The notes beneath the pieces were generated by a model that searched no databases, was not told the origin of the DNA, and saw nothing but the letters and a program-made list of their open reading frames with translations. Below are positions 26,501 through 33,683 of a stretch of DNA of 49,963 bases, in pieces (the stretch's first letter is position 1; every line of letters starts with the position of its first letter). The position numbers and the translations under genes are program-made. Source of the DNA: a virus; the IMG/VR virus record IMGVR_UViG_3300005613_000095, positions 1 through 49,963 of that record. The stretch is one strand, 5' to 3'.

Positions 26501-27162
26501 TACGTAGAAATATAGGTACAGCCCCTACTGCTGAGCAGCGAGAAGGTATGCCAGAATGGTTAGCCGGGTTAACCCCTAGATATATTTCAGATACTGCCGG
26601 TGGACGTAGATATGCTACATTTCCGTATAGTGATTTATATGAGGCTATAAGGTCTACTGATCCTTCAAGGGTTGGCCGTATATTAACGGAGAAAATGTCA
26701 CCGTTGGTTAAGACACCATACGAGTTTGCAACTGGACAGGAGCTGTTTACGGACTCTCCATTGCTACCAAGCAAAAGCAGGAAGGGGCAAAAGTATGCAT
26801 TTTCACGTGGATGGAAATGGAAGTTTGTGCAGGATTGGCTGAATAAACTAGGGTTAGATGGTAAACCACTTGGTGTTGACTTAGATGTTAACGGTAACCC
26901 AATATTTACCAAAGACACGGTGAAAGCAATAGATAAACTATTTGAAACATTTTACCCACTAGGGATAGTAGATAAGGCTGCTGGCACTGTTGGTAAATAT
27001 TTGAATGATAAGGAGAATCCATTTATAACTGCAGTACAAACAGTTACTCCGGTACAATTACCAGAACAAAGTGATAACTCTGCGCGGTATTATCGCAAGA
27101 GATTTAAGATACAGGAACGATTAAAGAAGAAAATTAAACGTCAATATGGGGGTAACCAGTAA
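23548..27162 (+). CDS. Very large internal virion/ejection protein
   Basis: 1204 residues. Alternating amphipathic and hydrophobic helices near the N-terminus (about 110-195: LVIMSGGVSKAIQGVAK, AKILGAGAGLATLGMAP) and about 250-300 (YALGGMYGYSMSNPDSHI, GLLGAVGVWGAGKIF) are suited to form a membrane channel. Long charged helices follow, then FIKTLMLGGNISWLRTNYWS and KRLIPFWTFYTRNIPYWF, which recur in giant phage ejection proteins. No lytic transglycosylase motif recognised. The product probably leaves the capsid with the DNA and spans the envelope. Confidence 0.75.
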   Translation: MAKVYKSRYRAAQREPSAWDWVDNVTRGLDYLGNITRTAEMAAINPSMARLRNVLDAIKIEHYTSPTEVKDAITEKLFGKKLRAGVDDGKFQLGDVFDFAADFGIDLVSDPLVIMSGGVSKAIQGVAKTTRAARLGAKASRLNRALKVLGTPFAAVRPVVGAATGAAAVPDDAPLAAKILGAGAGLATLGMAPRHLGKFLQKYDIGTKYMAAQAVKNMGGFPDKIQKTWDAKGAEILKKAASDWKYITGVSKYALGGMYGYSMSNPDSHIANKVMNGLLGAVGVWGAGKIFPTLRKVLSTGSNRVVDAYHEVARGFKEGKVPGHLGMLEKDIRNMAEVKVNKVLKKKFPKPKTLTPAERTKYEATKKALYNAEAEKLKQPVAVSESFVGARDAGEKLRTTVKIIQSEEAAALGSKLSPAEFVAAVSMERRLKAAMLKERARLIKERLGIDVAKTKSVPYEKAKELDEITKEANAWSRENIEQILGKDIDKDVFTRFDKHRAFMHRIKEKYNLETESNLVGLEFYVPEIHAKQDVRTMNEYLNAITRDKAQIHFATGTLYDEAGNLANPRMVPLRYAISDPVATAKIGKLDKWAKEQTTSINQAIDFLKGRKPGKNMNKAARKAFKERLDTDIAYLKANIDDINASADIEARSILDGIKVTEDGIMREHAEYYRRMAYNFLDKKERQMLQIAGAVKNMRPKDKYLAGFEDFLKGYDKIHHFIKTLMLGGNISWLRTNYWSNLGRAYIENDIPTTIRTAAFGYNKKLWKDILDITKNKTGIFRHKDSADILKYGVLENPMYSMIGDPHADIVRLYRGRSNIADEFTKDPKKFADKVKKFFDKAATPFRAQMDFLQKGRIPFTKKEMWMIAPFQLGTMMESTARSTTFLNQVDFLKKNGFEDFLMDTIYKGQKKGPKLSAILDDHTKRVAADITKKTFFDYQKVQELERTLAKRLIPFWTFYTRNIPYWFNGLLDLQKVGKIAVMDKIRRNIGTAPTAEQREGMPEWLAGLTPRYISDTAGGRRYATFPYSDLYEAIRSTDPSRVGRILTEKMSPLVKTPYEFATGQELFTDSPLLPSKSRKGQKYAFSRGWKWKFVQDWLNKLGLDGKPLGVDLDVNGNPIFTKDTVKAIDKLFETFYPLGIVDKAAGTVGKYLNDKENPFITAVQTVTPVQLPEQSDNSARYYRKRFKIQERLKKKIKRQYGGNQ

Positions 27163-28064
27163 TGGATATGCTTAAATATAAACGTAGATTTGAGGATGAG
27201 CACTGGGAGGTACTTGAACCTATACCCCAGCCAGCGTATGAGAAATCTGAGAAAACTGTTGGCAGATATATAGATGAAGGCGTCGAATATATGGCTAATA
27301 GGTTTAAAGAACGTTATATAAAGATGATGGATTTTCATAAGAATCCTGACTGGGAAAAGTTTCAGGATGTGTGGCTGCCGGAGGTAGCTAGTGTTCAAGA
27401 TGCCATGATGACATCTGTAGCCAAACAGGTATCATCCGCTGTGTCATGGTTAACAGATAAATTATCTACACTTGGTGAGGCATCGCCTATCGTAAAAACA
27501 GCGAAGAAAGCAAGTGAAAGACGCGGTACGTTTCGCAAACTCTGGGATGTTATTGAGAAGCATGATGATGCCAAGGATGCATTGTTTATATCTCCTGATG
27601 GAAAGTATGTTGGGAAGGGAAGTGTTGACGGAATGCATATCGCAGCAATACAAAGGCTTATACTTAATAAAGGTACTGCTGTGAGAAAAGTGTTCAAGGA
27701 CGATAAAAAGATGATGGACCTATTTGATAAAATGGGGACATATAGAATAGCGATAGATGATAATTTTAGTGGAATACGCATAGCATCACCGGAAGTCTAT
27801 CAAACAGGGAAAATTACTGCAAGAAAATTAAGCAGCATAAAGAAATACATGAATGAGCTACAGGACTCCGGTTATGTTTATGATGATAACGCTACTATAT
27901 TTATAGAATCAATGAATAATAAGACTGGTGATATCTTTAGTTATGAAGTGCCAAATGATGTATTCAGAAAGGTGCATGTTAATGGTTTGGAAAAGTACAA
28001 AAAGATAGTAGAACGCCAGTCAAGTATCTTTAATGAAGATAACATTAGAGGCAAGATATTTTAA
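27162..28064 (+). CDS. Hypothetical last gene of virion operon
   Basis: 300 residues. The ATG overlaps the stop of the ejection protein (TAATG). Charged and helical with no hydrophobic segment; segments such as VSWLTDKLSTLGEASPIV and RKLSSIKKYMNELQDSG give no family. Probably another internal protein, by position. Its stop overlaps the stop of the convergent gene at 28061, and no terminator hairpin is visible between them. Confidence 0.65.
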   Translation: MDMLKYKRRFEDEHWEVLEPIPQPAYEKSEKTVGRYIDEGVEYMANRFKERYIKMMDFHKNPDWEKFQDVWLPEVASVQDAMMTSVAKQVSSAVSWLTDKLSTLGEASPIVKTAKKASERRGTFRKLWDVIEKHDDAKDALFISPDGKYVGKGSVDGMHIAAIQRLILNKGTAVRKVFKDDKKMMDLFDKMGTYRIAIDDNFSGIRIASPEVYQTGKITARKLSSIKKYMNELQDSGYVYDDNATIFIESMNNKTGDIFSYEVPNDVFRKVHVNGLEKYKKIVERQSSIFNEDNIRGKIF

Positions 28065-28345
28065 TTTTCTGCCTTTTGCTTAAGTAGCTCACGGATACCT
28101 TTAGTTAATTTATTCTCCAAGTTCTTTGGATGAATCACCAACCACCCTTCCAAGTCTAATAAGTCCTTACAAAAAAGGTTTTCTTGATCTTCCCAGTCTG
28201 ATGCCCTCTTGGTAGAGCATACTTTTCCGTCATGTATCCCGTATATAAATTCGTATGGTTTAAGTTTTCTTAAGGTATTACAGCTACTTGCGTTTAAATA
28301 TATGCATCCAATTAGCAGGATTGCTGCCAGCTTTCTTAATTTCAT
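28061..28345 (-). CDS. Small lipoprotein (possible lysis accessory)
   Basis: 94 residues from ATG 28345 (AAGGAAA upstream); a longer frame to 28387 lacks a site. MKLRKLAAILLIGCIYLNASSC is a lipoprotein signal with lipobox-like NASSC, so the product should be an exported, lipid-anchored protein. The mature part is not proline-rich, so it is not a standard outer spanin. It overlaps the preceding gene by 62 bases in another frame, a nesting reminiscent of Rz/Rz1 pairs. Last gene of the minus-strand run. Confidence 0.65.
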   Translation of the reverse strand: MKLRKLAAILLIGCIYLNASSCNTLRKLKPYEFIYGIHDGKVCSTKRASDWEDQENLFCKDLLDLEGWLVIHPKNLENKLTKGIRELLKQKAEN

Positions 28346-28478
28346 TTTCCTTATTCTCCAATTTCCGAATAGCGAAAAAGCGAGCAAGTGATGTTATCCC
28401 CTTAATAGAAGCATCAAATACTCGCTTAAATAAATCCGCTACGGAACCAATAGCCTGTATAGTTCCTAATAAATTCAT
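28284..28478 (-). CDS. Small amphipathic protein, lysis-like module
   Basis: 64 residues: MNLLGTIQAIGSVADLFKRV is amphipathic, then FDASIKGITSLARFF and a basic tail. A membrane-active peptide or spanin partner is possible. The ATG overlaps the stop of the upstream tiny gene (ATGA) and the 3' part overlaps the lipoprotein gene. No family recognised. Confidence 0.55.
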   Translation of the reverse strand: MNLLGTIQAIGSVADLFKRVFDASIKGITSLARFFAIRKLENKENEIKKAGSNPANWMHIFKRK

Positions 28479-28579
28479 TTCTTTGTTCCTGTTCTACCTT
28501 TGTTACCTTTACATGGACCCATACCTCTACCGGTATTAGGACCATTTCCCCGTGGGCCAGTTCCATCACGATTAGGCAT
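28475..28579 (-). CDS. 34-residue DUF5320-like peptide
   Basis: MPNRDGTGPRGNGPNTGRG followed by MGPC and a basic tail. This matches the well-known start DGTGP-x-G-x-GP-x-TGRGMG-x-C of the DUF5320 family of tiny bacterial proteins, function unknown. GAGGAAG precedes the ATG, and the stop overlaps the next start (ATGA), so it is a coupled gene and not a chance frame. Confidence 0.7.
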   Translation of the reverse strand: MPNRDGTGPRGNGPNTGRGMGPCKGNKGRTGTKK

Positions 28580-28600
28580 TACTTCCTCGCTTTCCTGTTC

Positions 28601-28870
28601 TTATGCTTCTTTTTTGAGTTCTTCGAGTACTTTGTAAACGAATGCAATTCTGGATGCAATAAGCTCAGTAATTTCGTTTTTATCCAAATCTTTAATTTCA
28701 GCGGGGATGTCGCTAAAGCCTTCATAAGCCACCTTGATTTTGTCGAAATTATTGGTGAATACCGTAATGTCGTCAAAACCAATGCCGTCTTTAAGAGCAG
28801 CAATTGCGTCAAGGGCCAACGATTCGATTGCTTCGATAACCTCTTTAAGCTCTTTAATCCCTGTTTCCAT
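28601..28870 (-). CDS. Small helical protein, first gene of terminal module
   Basis: 89 residues, METGIKELKEVIEAIESLAL at the start and FSDIPAEIKDLDKNEITEL in the middle. Fully helical and acidic, of a type I have seen repeatedly in phages but without known role. GGAGG lies 7 bases before the ATG, and the promoter at 28903-28931 stands directly upstream. Confidence 0.65.
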   Translation of the reverse strand: METGIKELKEVIEAIESLALDAIAALKDGIGFDDITVFTNNFDKIKVAYEGFSDIPAEIKDLDKNEITELIASRIAFVYKVLEELKKEA

Positions 28871-28879
28871 ACTTTCCTC

Positions 28880-28931
28880 CTATAGTTTTTATCTATAGAA
28901 GTATTGTACCACATTCTTACGTCCATGTCAA
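28880..28931 (-). promoter_or_regulatory. sigma70-type promoter with initial hairpin
   Basis: On the minus strand TTGACA (28931-28926), 17 bp, TACAAT (28908-28903) with TGG before it. The first transcribed bases contain an inverted repeat, CTATAG 28893-28898 with CTATAG 28880-28885, which may be an operator or an mRNA 5' hairpin. It makes the last four genes (28870-28061) an independently controlled module. Confidence 0.75.
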
Positions 28932-28943
28932 ATCCTCCAAAGT

Positions 28944-29186
28944 CTATTCTGTATATTCTGCACTGTGCCCAAATACTGTTGCTGATGACCCGCGAGCTAC
29001 GGTTGACGCGTAGGCACCAAACATTTCCCTTAGAAGGGGTACTTCCTCTGGCAATATTGGACCGCCCTCCTCTTGCAAAATACCCTCCGGGTTATACCGC
29101 TTTATTTTTGTTTTTGGATTTTTAATATTTTCTACCCACTCATCTTCTTTGTTTTCAAGTTTACGTATATATTCTCTAAAACCCAT
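28944..29186 (-). CDS. Hypothetical protein, 80 aa
   Basis: Start overlaps the helicase stop (TAATG) after GGGGG. MGFREYIRKLENKEDEWVEN then a PEEVPLLREMFGAY segment. No motif recognised. Translationally coupled to the helicase, so possibly a partner. Confidence 0.55.
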   Translation of the reverse strand: MGFREYIRKLENKEDEWVENIKNPKTKIKRYNPEGILQEEGGPILPEEVPLLREMFGAYASTVARGSSATVFGHSAEYTE

Positions 29187-30763
29187 TAGTCCCCCTTATA
29201 TTTCATGATTAAGCTGGCTACATTTGAATGAGGATAGTTCATCAACACATAGCGTTTATAAAACGGCGGCAGTTCTTTAACGTGCTTTCCCATATATTTT
29301 CCACTTGGAACAATAAATTTACCTTCCGCCTTCCATTGTGCTCTCATGTTTATAATAGCCGCAATCATATTCGATGCATCAATCTTGTTCATTTGTTCTA
29401 TCTGCTTCTCTGTGAACCCGTTCATTTTAAGTGTTTTCTTCTGCCTGTCTGTTGGCAATGCTTCAGTTCCCTCAAGCTTTGCATTTTCAGGTAATGCTGC
29501 TATAAGTTTAGGCAGGTTAGATAGATACCTGCGTGGGAATTGTTTCTTGATTATTAGCTTCTCTAGCCCTTCACTTGATAAATGGCGAAGCTTATCTACT
29601 GCCGTACATAAATCAGCAGTCCAATGATACTCTTCACTAGACTTTTTCCCGGTTAGCTCAAGGTATTCTAATAACTTGTGCGGGTCATCAGGCTTTCTTC
29701 TGGACCCACCAGTTAATGCAAGCTCATGTATCCTATAATATACACCACGTTTTATACTTGGTGCGTCACCAAAGCAGTATATTCTACATGATTTCTTGCC
29801 CGGATATGGACGTAAACCCCTACCTATTCGTTGCATATACAGGGTAGGAGAATTGGTTGAGAAAGGCATGAACACACATTCCATTATTGGAGCGTCAAAG
29901 CCCGCAGTCAGCACGTTTACTGTTGTGAGTACCTTGGTATTCCCTTTACGAAAATCGTCGAGTATGGCGTCTCTGGAGGTTCCTGACACATCACTGGTAA
30001 CACATCGAGCGCTGATCCCTTCATTAGATAATAACATCTTCATGGCTTTTGCGTTTTTAATAGTATCCATAAAGATAACTGCGCTCTTGTTTTTCTCCTT
30101 TTCCAGATATATATTGGCTACCCTAGCCATTTTTTCGTTAACATCTCCTCCACCACGAGGCATACTTATTCCATGTAGATCGGGTTTAACCAGATATCCG
30201 TCCTCTATAAGGTCTTGTAGCGATAGGGTATAAGGGACATCCTGAAAGTAATTAGTCATAAGCTTACCATCTCTATACGGAGTTGCCGTAACCCCTAATA
30301 CTTTTATATCGCCGAACTGTTCAAGCGCCTTATCGTATGAGGACGTATATAGATAGTGTGCTTCATCTATGATGACCAGCCCTATGTTAACCTTTGCTTT
30401 GTCAAACAAGGATAACCCGGCAATCCACCCGGACATTTTTTCCTCATTTCGTGACGATTGCATTGTTGATATAATAACATCAACTTTCTCTTTCGGGTAT
30501 GTATTCGCCTGAAGTATGCCGACACTGATTTCGGGATACCTTAACTGAAACCTGTCATGTGTCTGGCGTGTTAGAAGAGAAAGATGCGATAAAAGCAGCA
30601 CAGAGCTAGATGGGTGCTGTTGCAAATGGTGCCGACATACTTCTATGAAGATTTCAGTTTTTCCTCCCCCCGTGGGAAGCACTATCCCAACTTTGTCATT
30701 ATCCTTGAAACTGTTAATTATACTTTCTACACATTTAGATTGATAGTCGCGCAACTCAAACAT
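29186..30763 (-). CDS. Superfamily 2 DNA/RNA helicase
   Basis: 525 residues with the full SF2 motif set: Q-like MFELRDYQSKCVESI, Walker A LPTGGGKTE (29-37), DEAH box VIIDEAHYL, motif III VTATPYRDG, motif V LTTVNVLTAGFDAP and motif VI YMQRIGRGLRP. The architecture resembles phage UvsW/RadD-like DEAD-box helicases. The C-terminal part (about 420-525) has KKTLKMNGFTEKQIEQMNKI and a SGKYMGKHVKELPPFY element. It probably unwinds recombination or replication intermediates. AGGGAGGG precedes the ATG. Confidence 0.92.
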   Translation of the reverse strand: MFELRDYQSKCVESIINSFKDNDKVGIVLPTGGGKTEIFIEVCRHHLQQHPSSSVLLLSHLSLLTRQTHDRFQLRYPEISVGILQANTYPKEKVDVIISTMQSSRNEEKMSGWIAGLSLFDKAKVNIGLVIIDEAHYLYTSSYDKALEQFGDIKVLGVTATPYRDGKLMTNYFQDVPYTLSLQDLIEDGYLVKPDLHGISMPRGGGDVNEKMARVANIYLEKEKNKSAVIFMDTIKNAKAMKMLLSNEGISARCVTSDVSGTSRDAILDDFRKGNTKVLTTVNVLTAGFDAPIMECVFMPFSTNSPTLYMQRIGRGLRPYPGKKSCRIYCFGDAPSIKRGVYYRIHELALTGGSRRKPDDPHKLLEYLELTGKKSSEEYHWTADLCTAVDKLRHLSSEGLEKLIIKKQFPRRYLSNLPKLIAALPENAKLEGTEALPTDRQKKTLKMNGFTEKQIEQMNKIDASNMIAAIINMRAQWKAEGKFIVPSGKYMGKHVKELPPFYKRYVLMNYPHSNVASLIMKYKGD

Positions 30764-30797
30764 ATACCCTCCCTATTAGAGGATATATTATATACTA

Positions 30798-31190
30798 TTA
30801 TTTAGTGTGGCGCAACTGAAAATTTGCAAACGCTGGTTTCTTTTTAAGCTTTGTATTGTTAATCATATACTTAGAAGGTAAATAAAGCACGCTACTCTTG
30901 CTTACGTTTTTAGCACTCTTTTCACCAACATATCCTGCGTCTATAAAGGAATGGTTTGCATCCTCCCTGCGCAGCTCTATTGTATATTCTTTACCCATGA
31001 CTATCGATGGAGAAAACTTCTTTAGAAACTCTATTGCCTGACTAATCTTACCCCTGTAATATCGTGTGTTGTCAAACGTTATTATGCATATCCCATTTTT
31101 ATAAGAATCTGCATTTGCTATCAGGGTTTTTATTGGATCAATTAATGGGTTTGAAGCATCTATTATAGATGTATTTCTCATTGGGGGCAT
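30798..31190 (-). CDS. Hypothetical protein, 130 aa
   Basis: ATG 31190 follows AGGAGG. Segments KNGICIITFDNTRYYRGKIS and IVMGKEYTIELRREDANHS look like a small mixed alpha/beta fold. The C-terminus is basic (KLKKKPAFANFQLRHTK). No family recognised. Lies between tiny gene 31199-31375 and the helicase. Confidence 0.6.
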   Translation of the reverse strand: MPPMRNTSIIDASNPLIDPIKTLIANADSYKNGICIITFDNTRYYRGKISQAIEFLKKFSPSIVMGKEYTIELRREDANHSFIDAGYVGEKSAKNVSKSSVLYLPSKYMINNTKLKKKPAFANFQLRHTK

Positions 31191-31198
31191 GTTTCCTC

Positions 31199-31375
31199 CT
31201 ATTCATGTATAATTATATGATAACACTCATTACTGTTTGCTGCAAGACTTAATGCTTCTTTGTATATATGTGTAGCACAAACTACGTGAAATGAAGTATC
31301 CGGTGGGCATACCACATATATTTTCCCTGTTGCGATGTAACATAAACCACTCCATATTCTTTTTAATATCTTCAT
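31199..31375 (-). CDS. 58-residue hypothetical protein
   Basis: MKILKRIWSGLCYIATGKIY then VVCPPDTSFHVVCATHIYKE. The ATG overlaps the upstream stop (TAATG) and TGGAG lies 7 bases before it, so this frame is preferred to a 68-codon alternative in the neighbouring frame. HVVCATHIYKEALSLAAN resembles a short alpha/beta unit. Function unknown. Confidence 0.6.
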   Translation of the reverse strand: MKILKRIWSGLCYIATGKIYVVCPPDTSFHVVCATHIYKEALSLAANSNECYHIIIHE

Positions 31376-31800
31376 TATAATACTCCATCAACAAATAGAC
31401 TTGAAAAAGACTTCTCGTCAGAAAGCTCACATTCATATGGGTTAGTATTATCCCTGTCTGCTCTAACTATTACATCTGGCATATTAACACAATCATATAC
31501 ATAGTTCTGAAGCTCTGCATCCTTAACAAGCTCCTTTGCATATCCCTCTGATATATCTGACCACACCACTATCTTGTGTCCATTGTTAGCCGCCATCTTT
31601 AAATGGTTAATAAAGGGGGTACAGGTTGAGACACCTTTCCTGTCTTTTATTCTAGTAAGAACTTCGGCATCTACATATACAGTCTTATCATAATCGAATA
31701 TATCAAGTATGTTGCGCGGTTCAGTATCCGGTTCTTCGGAAACATTTACGTCTGATTCTTCAGGATAATATGCAGTCATCCCTTGATGTCTTTGTATCAT
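31375..31800 (-). CDS. HAD-like protein, probably inactive or atypical
   Basis: 141 residues. TVYVDAEVLTRIKDRKGVST and GHKIVVWSDISEGYAKELVK have the spacing of motifs I and II of HAD phosphohydrolases, but motif I reads YVDAE instead of D-x-D-x-T, so normal phosphatase chemistry is doubtful. ADRDNTNPYECE follows. AAGGAG precedes the ATG. It might be a binding-only HAD fold or a nucleotide-related enzyme; family assignment is tentative. Confidence 0.45.
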   Translation of the reverse strand: MIQRHQGMTAYYPEESDVNVSEEPDTEPRNILDIFDYDKTVYVDAEVLTRIKDRKGVSTCTPFINHLKMAANNGHKIVVWSDISEGYAKELVKDAELQNYVYDCVNMPDVIVRADRDNTNPYECELSDEKSFSSLFVDGVL

Positions 31801-31824
31801 ATGTAACTCCTTTTATTGGGAAAG

Positions 31825-31858
31825 AGGGTGATGAGGGGAAATGAAACCTCACCACCCT
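31825..31858. promoter_or_regulatory. Intercistronic inverted repeat
   Basis: AGGGTGATGAGG (31825-31836) pairs with CCTCACCACCCT (31847-31858) with one mismatch and a 10-base loop. It lies between the zinc-ribbon gene (31866-32078) and the HAD-like gene, without a T run on the minus strand. Probably an mRNA structure rather than a terminator. Confidence 0.5.
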
Positions 31859-31865
31859 ATAGGAT

Positions 31866-32078
31866 TTAGCCCTTATTGTTTCTTTGCTGACGTTCTCTGT
31901 TGGTGTAATCTGTCTTGTGAAATCCCATACACTTGAACTTATGATTAACACCTGTAGGGAATTGCTTCTCTACAACCCCATCACACCGTGGGCATTTTTC
32001 CGGTGGAGGGTCTCCCCTATTTAATATTATATCAAATTCGTTACTGCATTTCGCACAACGAAAGGTGTATATAGGCAT
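31866..32078 (-). CDS. FmdB-type zinc ribbon protein
   Basis: 70 residues. MPIYTFRCAKCSNEFDIIL then PPPEKCPRCDGVVEKQFPTG is the CxxC...CxxC pattern of the FmdB family of small zinc ribbons. Two more Cys/His positions (KFKCMGFHKTDY) follow. Usually thought regulatory or RNA/DNA binding. TGGAG precedes the ATG. It overlaps the end of the resolvase gene by 38 bases. Confidence 0.8.
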   Translation of the reverse strand: MPIYTFRCAKCSNEFDIILNRGDPPPEKCPRCDGVVEKQFPTGVNHKFKCMGFHKTDYTNRERQQRNNKG

Positions 32079-32535
32079 CTTTTACTCCATATATTCGTAC
32101 CACTACATAGCTTTCCCTATCCCATATTTTATATTGCTGACCACCAACAATATTTTTGTCGTCATCCAATATGCTTGCCTTAACTAGGGCGTCGTTAACT
32201 CCCTTACGCAAGTTATCCTCGTCGCCTAGCTGCAATACTGTAGGGTGCCTATACTCTCTTCCACGCTTATCAAAATAATAGAACTGGTCCACTATTACCG
32301 GTGTGTTTACCAGCTTCTTTATTCCGTTTACATATATCTGAGATCCTTGCTGAGAGTATCGCAGTAACTCATTTATTAACTGTTTCTGGTTATCTATTGG
32401 TTGATATACACGGCCATTTGATATCCTAGGACGTTCTAATGGCTGTATCTCACACCATAATATAAACTCGTATATTAATTCACCCCTGTCAGGGATTGCA
32501 TAATTATTATATGTTTTGTTTTCTACCGTAGCCAT
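32041..32535 (-). CDS. RusA-like Holliday junction resolvase
   Basis: 164 residues. RPRISNGRVYQPIDNQKQ in the first third and GDEDNLRKGVNDALVKASIL with DDDKNIVGG carry the conserved aspartates of RusA endonucleases, and a hydrophobic strand follows (SYVVVRIYG). It would cut four-way junctions formed by the phage recombination genes before packaging. The ATG overlaps the preceding stop (TAATG). Confidence 0.85.
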   Translation of the reverse strand: MATVENKTYNNYAIPDRGELIYEFILWCEIQPLERPRISNGRVYQPIDNQKQLINELLRYSQQGSQIYVNGIKKLVNTPVIVDQFYYFDKRGREYRHPTVLQLGDEDNLRKGVNDALVKASILDDDKNIVGGQQYKIWDRESYVVVRIYGVKDAYIHLSLCEMQ

Positions 32536-32849
32536 TATTGTTTCTCTAAGCTGTCTTCGATTGCATCAATGGTAGCCATGTCTGCTGGTGTAAAAATTCT
32601 TGGCTTTCCGTTGCGCTCAATTATCTGGCTATCTTTCTTGTTCTCTTTCTCTTTGTCCCTGAGCATTACCTGTAGTTGTTCAGTAAACTTCTTCTTCATC
32701 GCACCTTGGTCCGTAGCCGTCAAGATGTCCCGCAAATTCTGGATTGCTGATTCGAAACCCTTCAGAAATGTCCACAGGGCTAATTCCCCCATGTCGTCCA
32801 AAGTCACCTCGTAAGTCTTTTCTTTCATTACTGTCTCCTGATTGTTCAT
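32535..32849 (-). CDS. Hypothetical protein, 104 aa
   Basis: Starts MNNQETVMKEKTYEVTLDDM; a second Met at residue 8 also has AGGAG before it. Highly charged helices (MKKKFTEQLQVMLRDKEKEN). The first 170 bases overlap the upstream gene in another frame, unusually long for this genome. No family recognised. Confidence 0.6.
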   Translation of the reverse strand: MNNQETVMKEKTYEVTLDDMGELALWTFLKGFESAIQNLRDILTATDQGAMKKKFTEQLQVMLRDKEKENKKDSQIIERNGKPRIFTPADMATIDAIEDSLEKQ

Positions 32850-33189
32850 ATTTCCACCTTAAAGCCCATCCACAATCAGGACACCACGTACCTTTTGTTA
32901 CGTTTTCCTTATATACTGCATATTCTTCTACTGCTATCTGGTCAAATTTGTCATCCAGATACTTTGTCATTTTTGATATATCTTTTTTTACGCTATCCAG
33001 AAATTTATCATGCTTCTCAGTCCACTGTATATCTTCGCAATCTGCTTTACGTATCTTAAGCAGAGCTGTTCGCATGGATACTAATACGGGGTACATCTGT
33101 TTATAACGCTTATATTTAGAATTTTTACCGCACAAGTATTCATTTATACATTTGTCTGAGTAACAATAAGCTTTCTTAACTCCTGGCAT
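32680..33189 (-). CDS. Cysteine-containing hypothetical protein
   Basis: 169 residues from ATG 33189 (GGAGGTGG upstream). CPDCGW near residue 105 and earlier CYSDKCINEYLC suggest a zinc-binding unit. The middle is helical. The last 56 residues are read through the start of the next gene, and their Gly/Asp-rich composition looks less protein-like, so an ancestral stop may have been lost. Confidence 0.55.
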   Translation of the reverse strand: MPGVKKAYCYSDKCINEYLCGKNSKYKRYKQMYPVLVSMRTALLKIRKADCEDIQWTEKHDKFLDSVKKDISKMTKYLDDKFDQIAVEEYAVYKENVTKGTWCPDCGWALRWKYEQSGDSNERKDLRGDFGRHGGISPVDISEGFRISNPEFAGHLDGYGPRCDEEEVY

Positions 33190-33424
33190 TATCAACCACC
33201 TCCATTCTTGGCTTGCCTTCTTTGGTATATGCTACTCTAAACCCCACTTTAAACGTGTCACAGTTTTCACATAAATGGATACCTTTTCTATATGAAGCAG
33301 GACAATATGTTTCTTCCGATAACTTACCTCTTCCTTTAATAGGCGTGTCGCCAACTACGCTAATACAGATTTGTTTTTCACGATTAGTTTGCTTTCCACA
33401 ATTATCACAAAAATACTTTACCAT
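33176..33424 (-). CDS. Small zinc ribbon protein A
   Basis: 82 residues from ATG 33424 (AAGGAG upstream); the longer frame to 33520 lies in the upstream gene. YFCDNCGKQTNREKQ and LCENCDTFKVGF supply two CxxC knuckles. It resembles the next gene upstream (33435-33674), so the two are tandem duplicates. Likely zinc-stabilised, role unknown. Confidence 0.7.
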   Translation of the reverse strand: MVKYFCDNCGKQTNREKQICISVVGDTPIKGRGKLSEETYCPASYRKGIHLCENCDTFKVGFRVAYTKEGKPRMEVVDNARS

Positions 33425-33434
33425 ATTTTCTCCT

Positions 33435-33674
33435 TTAAAAGCTATAAAGACCCTGCTTGTCAGAATGGATGTCACCAACATTAATCTCAGAACTCTTAAA
33501 CTTCTTGTGGCATTTCTCACATATATCTATATACTTATACCGCGTATTGCTACCACGCACTGAAATGCCTCTCAAGCTTCTTGGCCTACATGTGTTAACA
33601 GAAAGTGTAACTGCATACGCATTGTCACAATTTTCTATTAGCTTACCACAACTATCACACACAGTTTTCCTCAT
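33435..33674 (-). CDS. Small zinc ribbon protein B
   Basis: 79 residues. MRKTVCDSCGKLIENCDNAY and ICEKCHKKFKSSEI give two CxxC knuckles at the same spacing as protein A. GGAGG precedes the ATG. The middle (VNTCRPRSLRGISVRG) is basic, so nucleic-acid contact is possible. Confidence 0.7.
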   Translation of the reverse strand: MRKTVCDSCGKLIENCDNAYAVTLSVNTCRPRSLRGISVRGSNTRYKYIDICEKCHKKFKSSEINVGDIHSDKQGLYSF

Positions 33675-33683
33675 ATATTCCTC

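Noticed and set aside
31230-31436. 68-codon minus-strand frame
   Set aside because: The alternative frame 31199-31375 has a ribosome site, stop-start overlaps on the upstream side and a clean junction to the next ribosome site.
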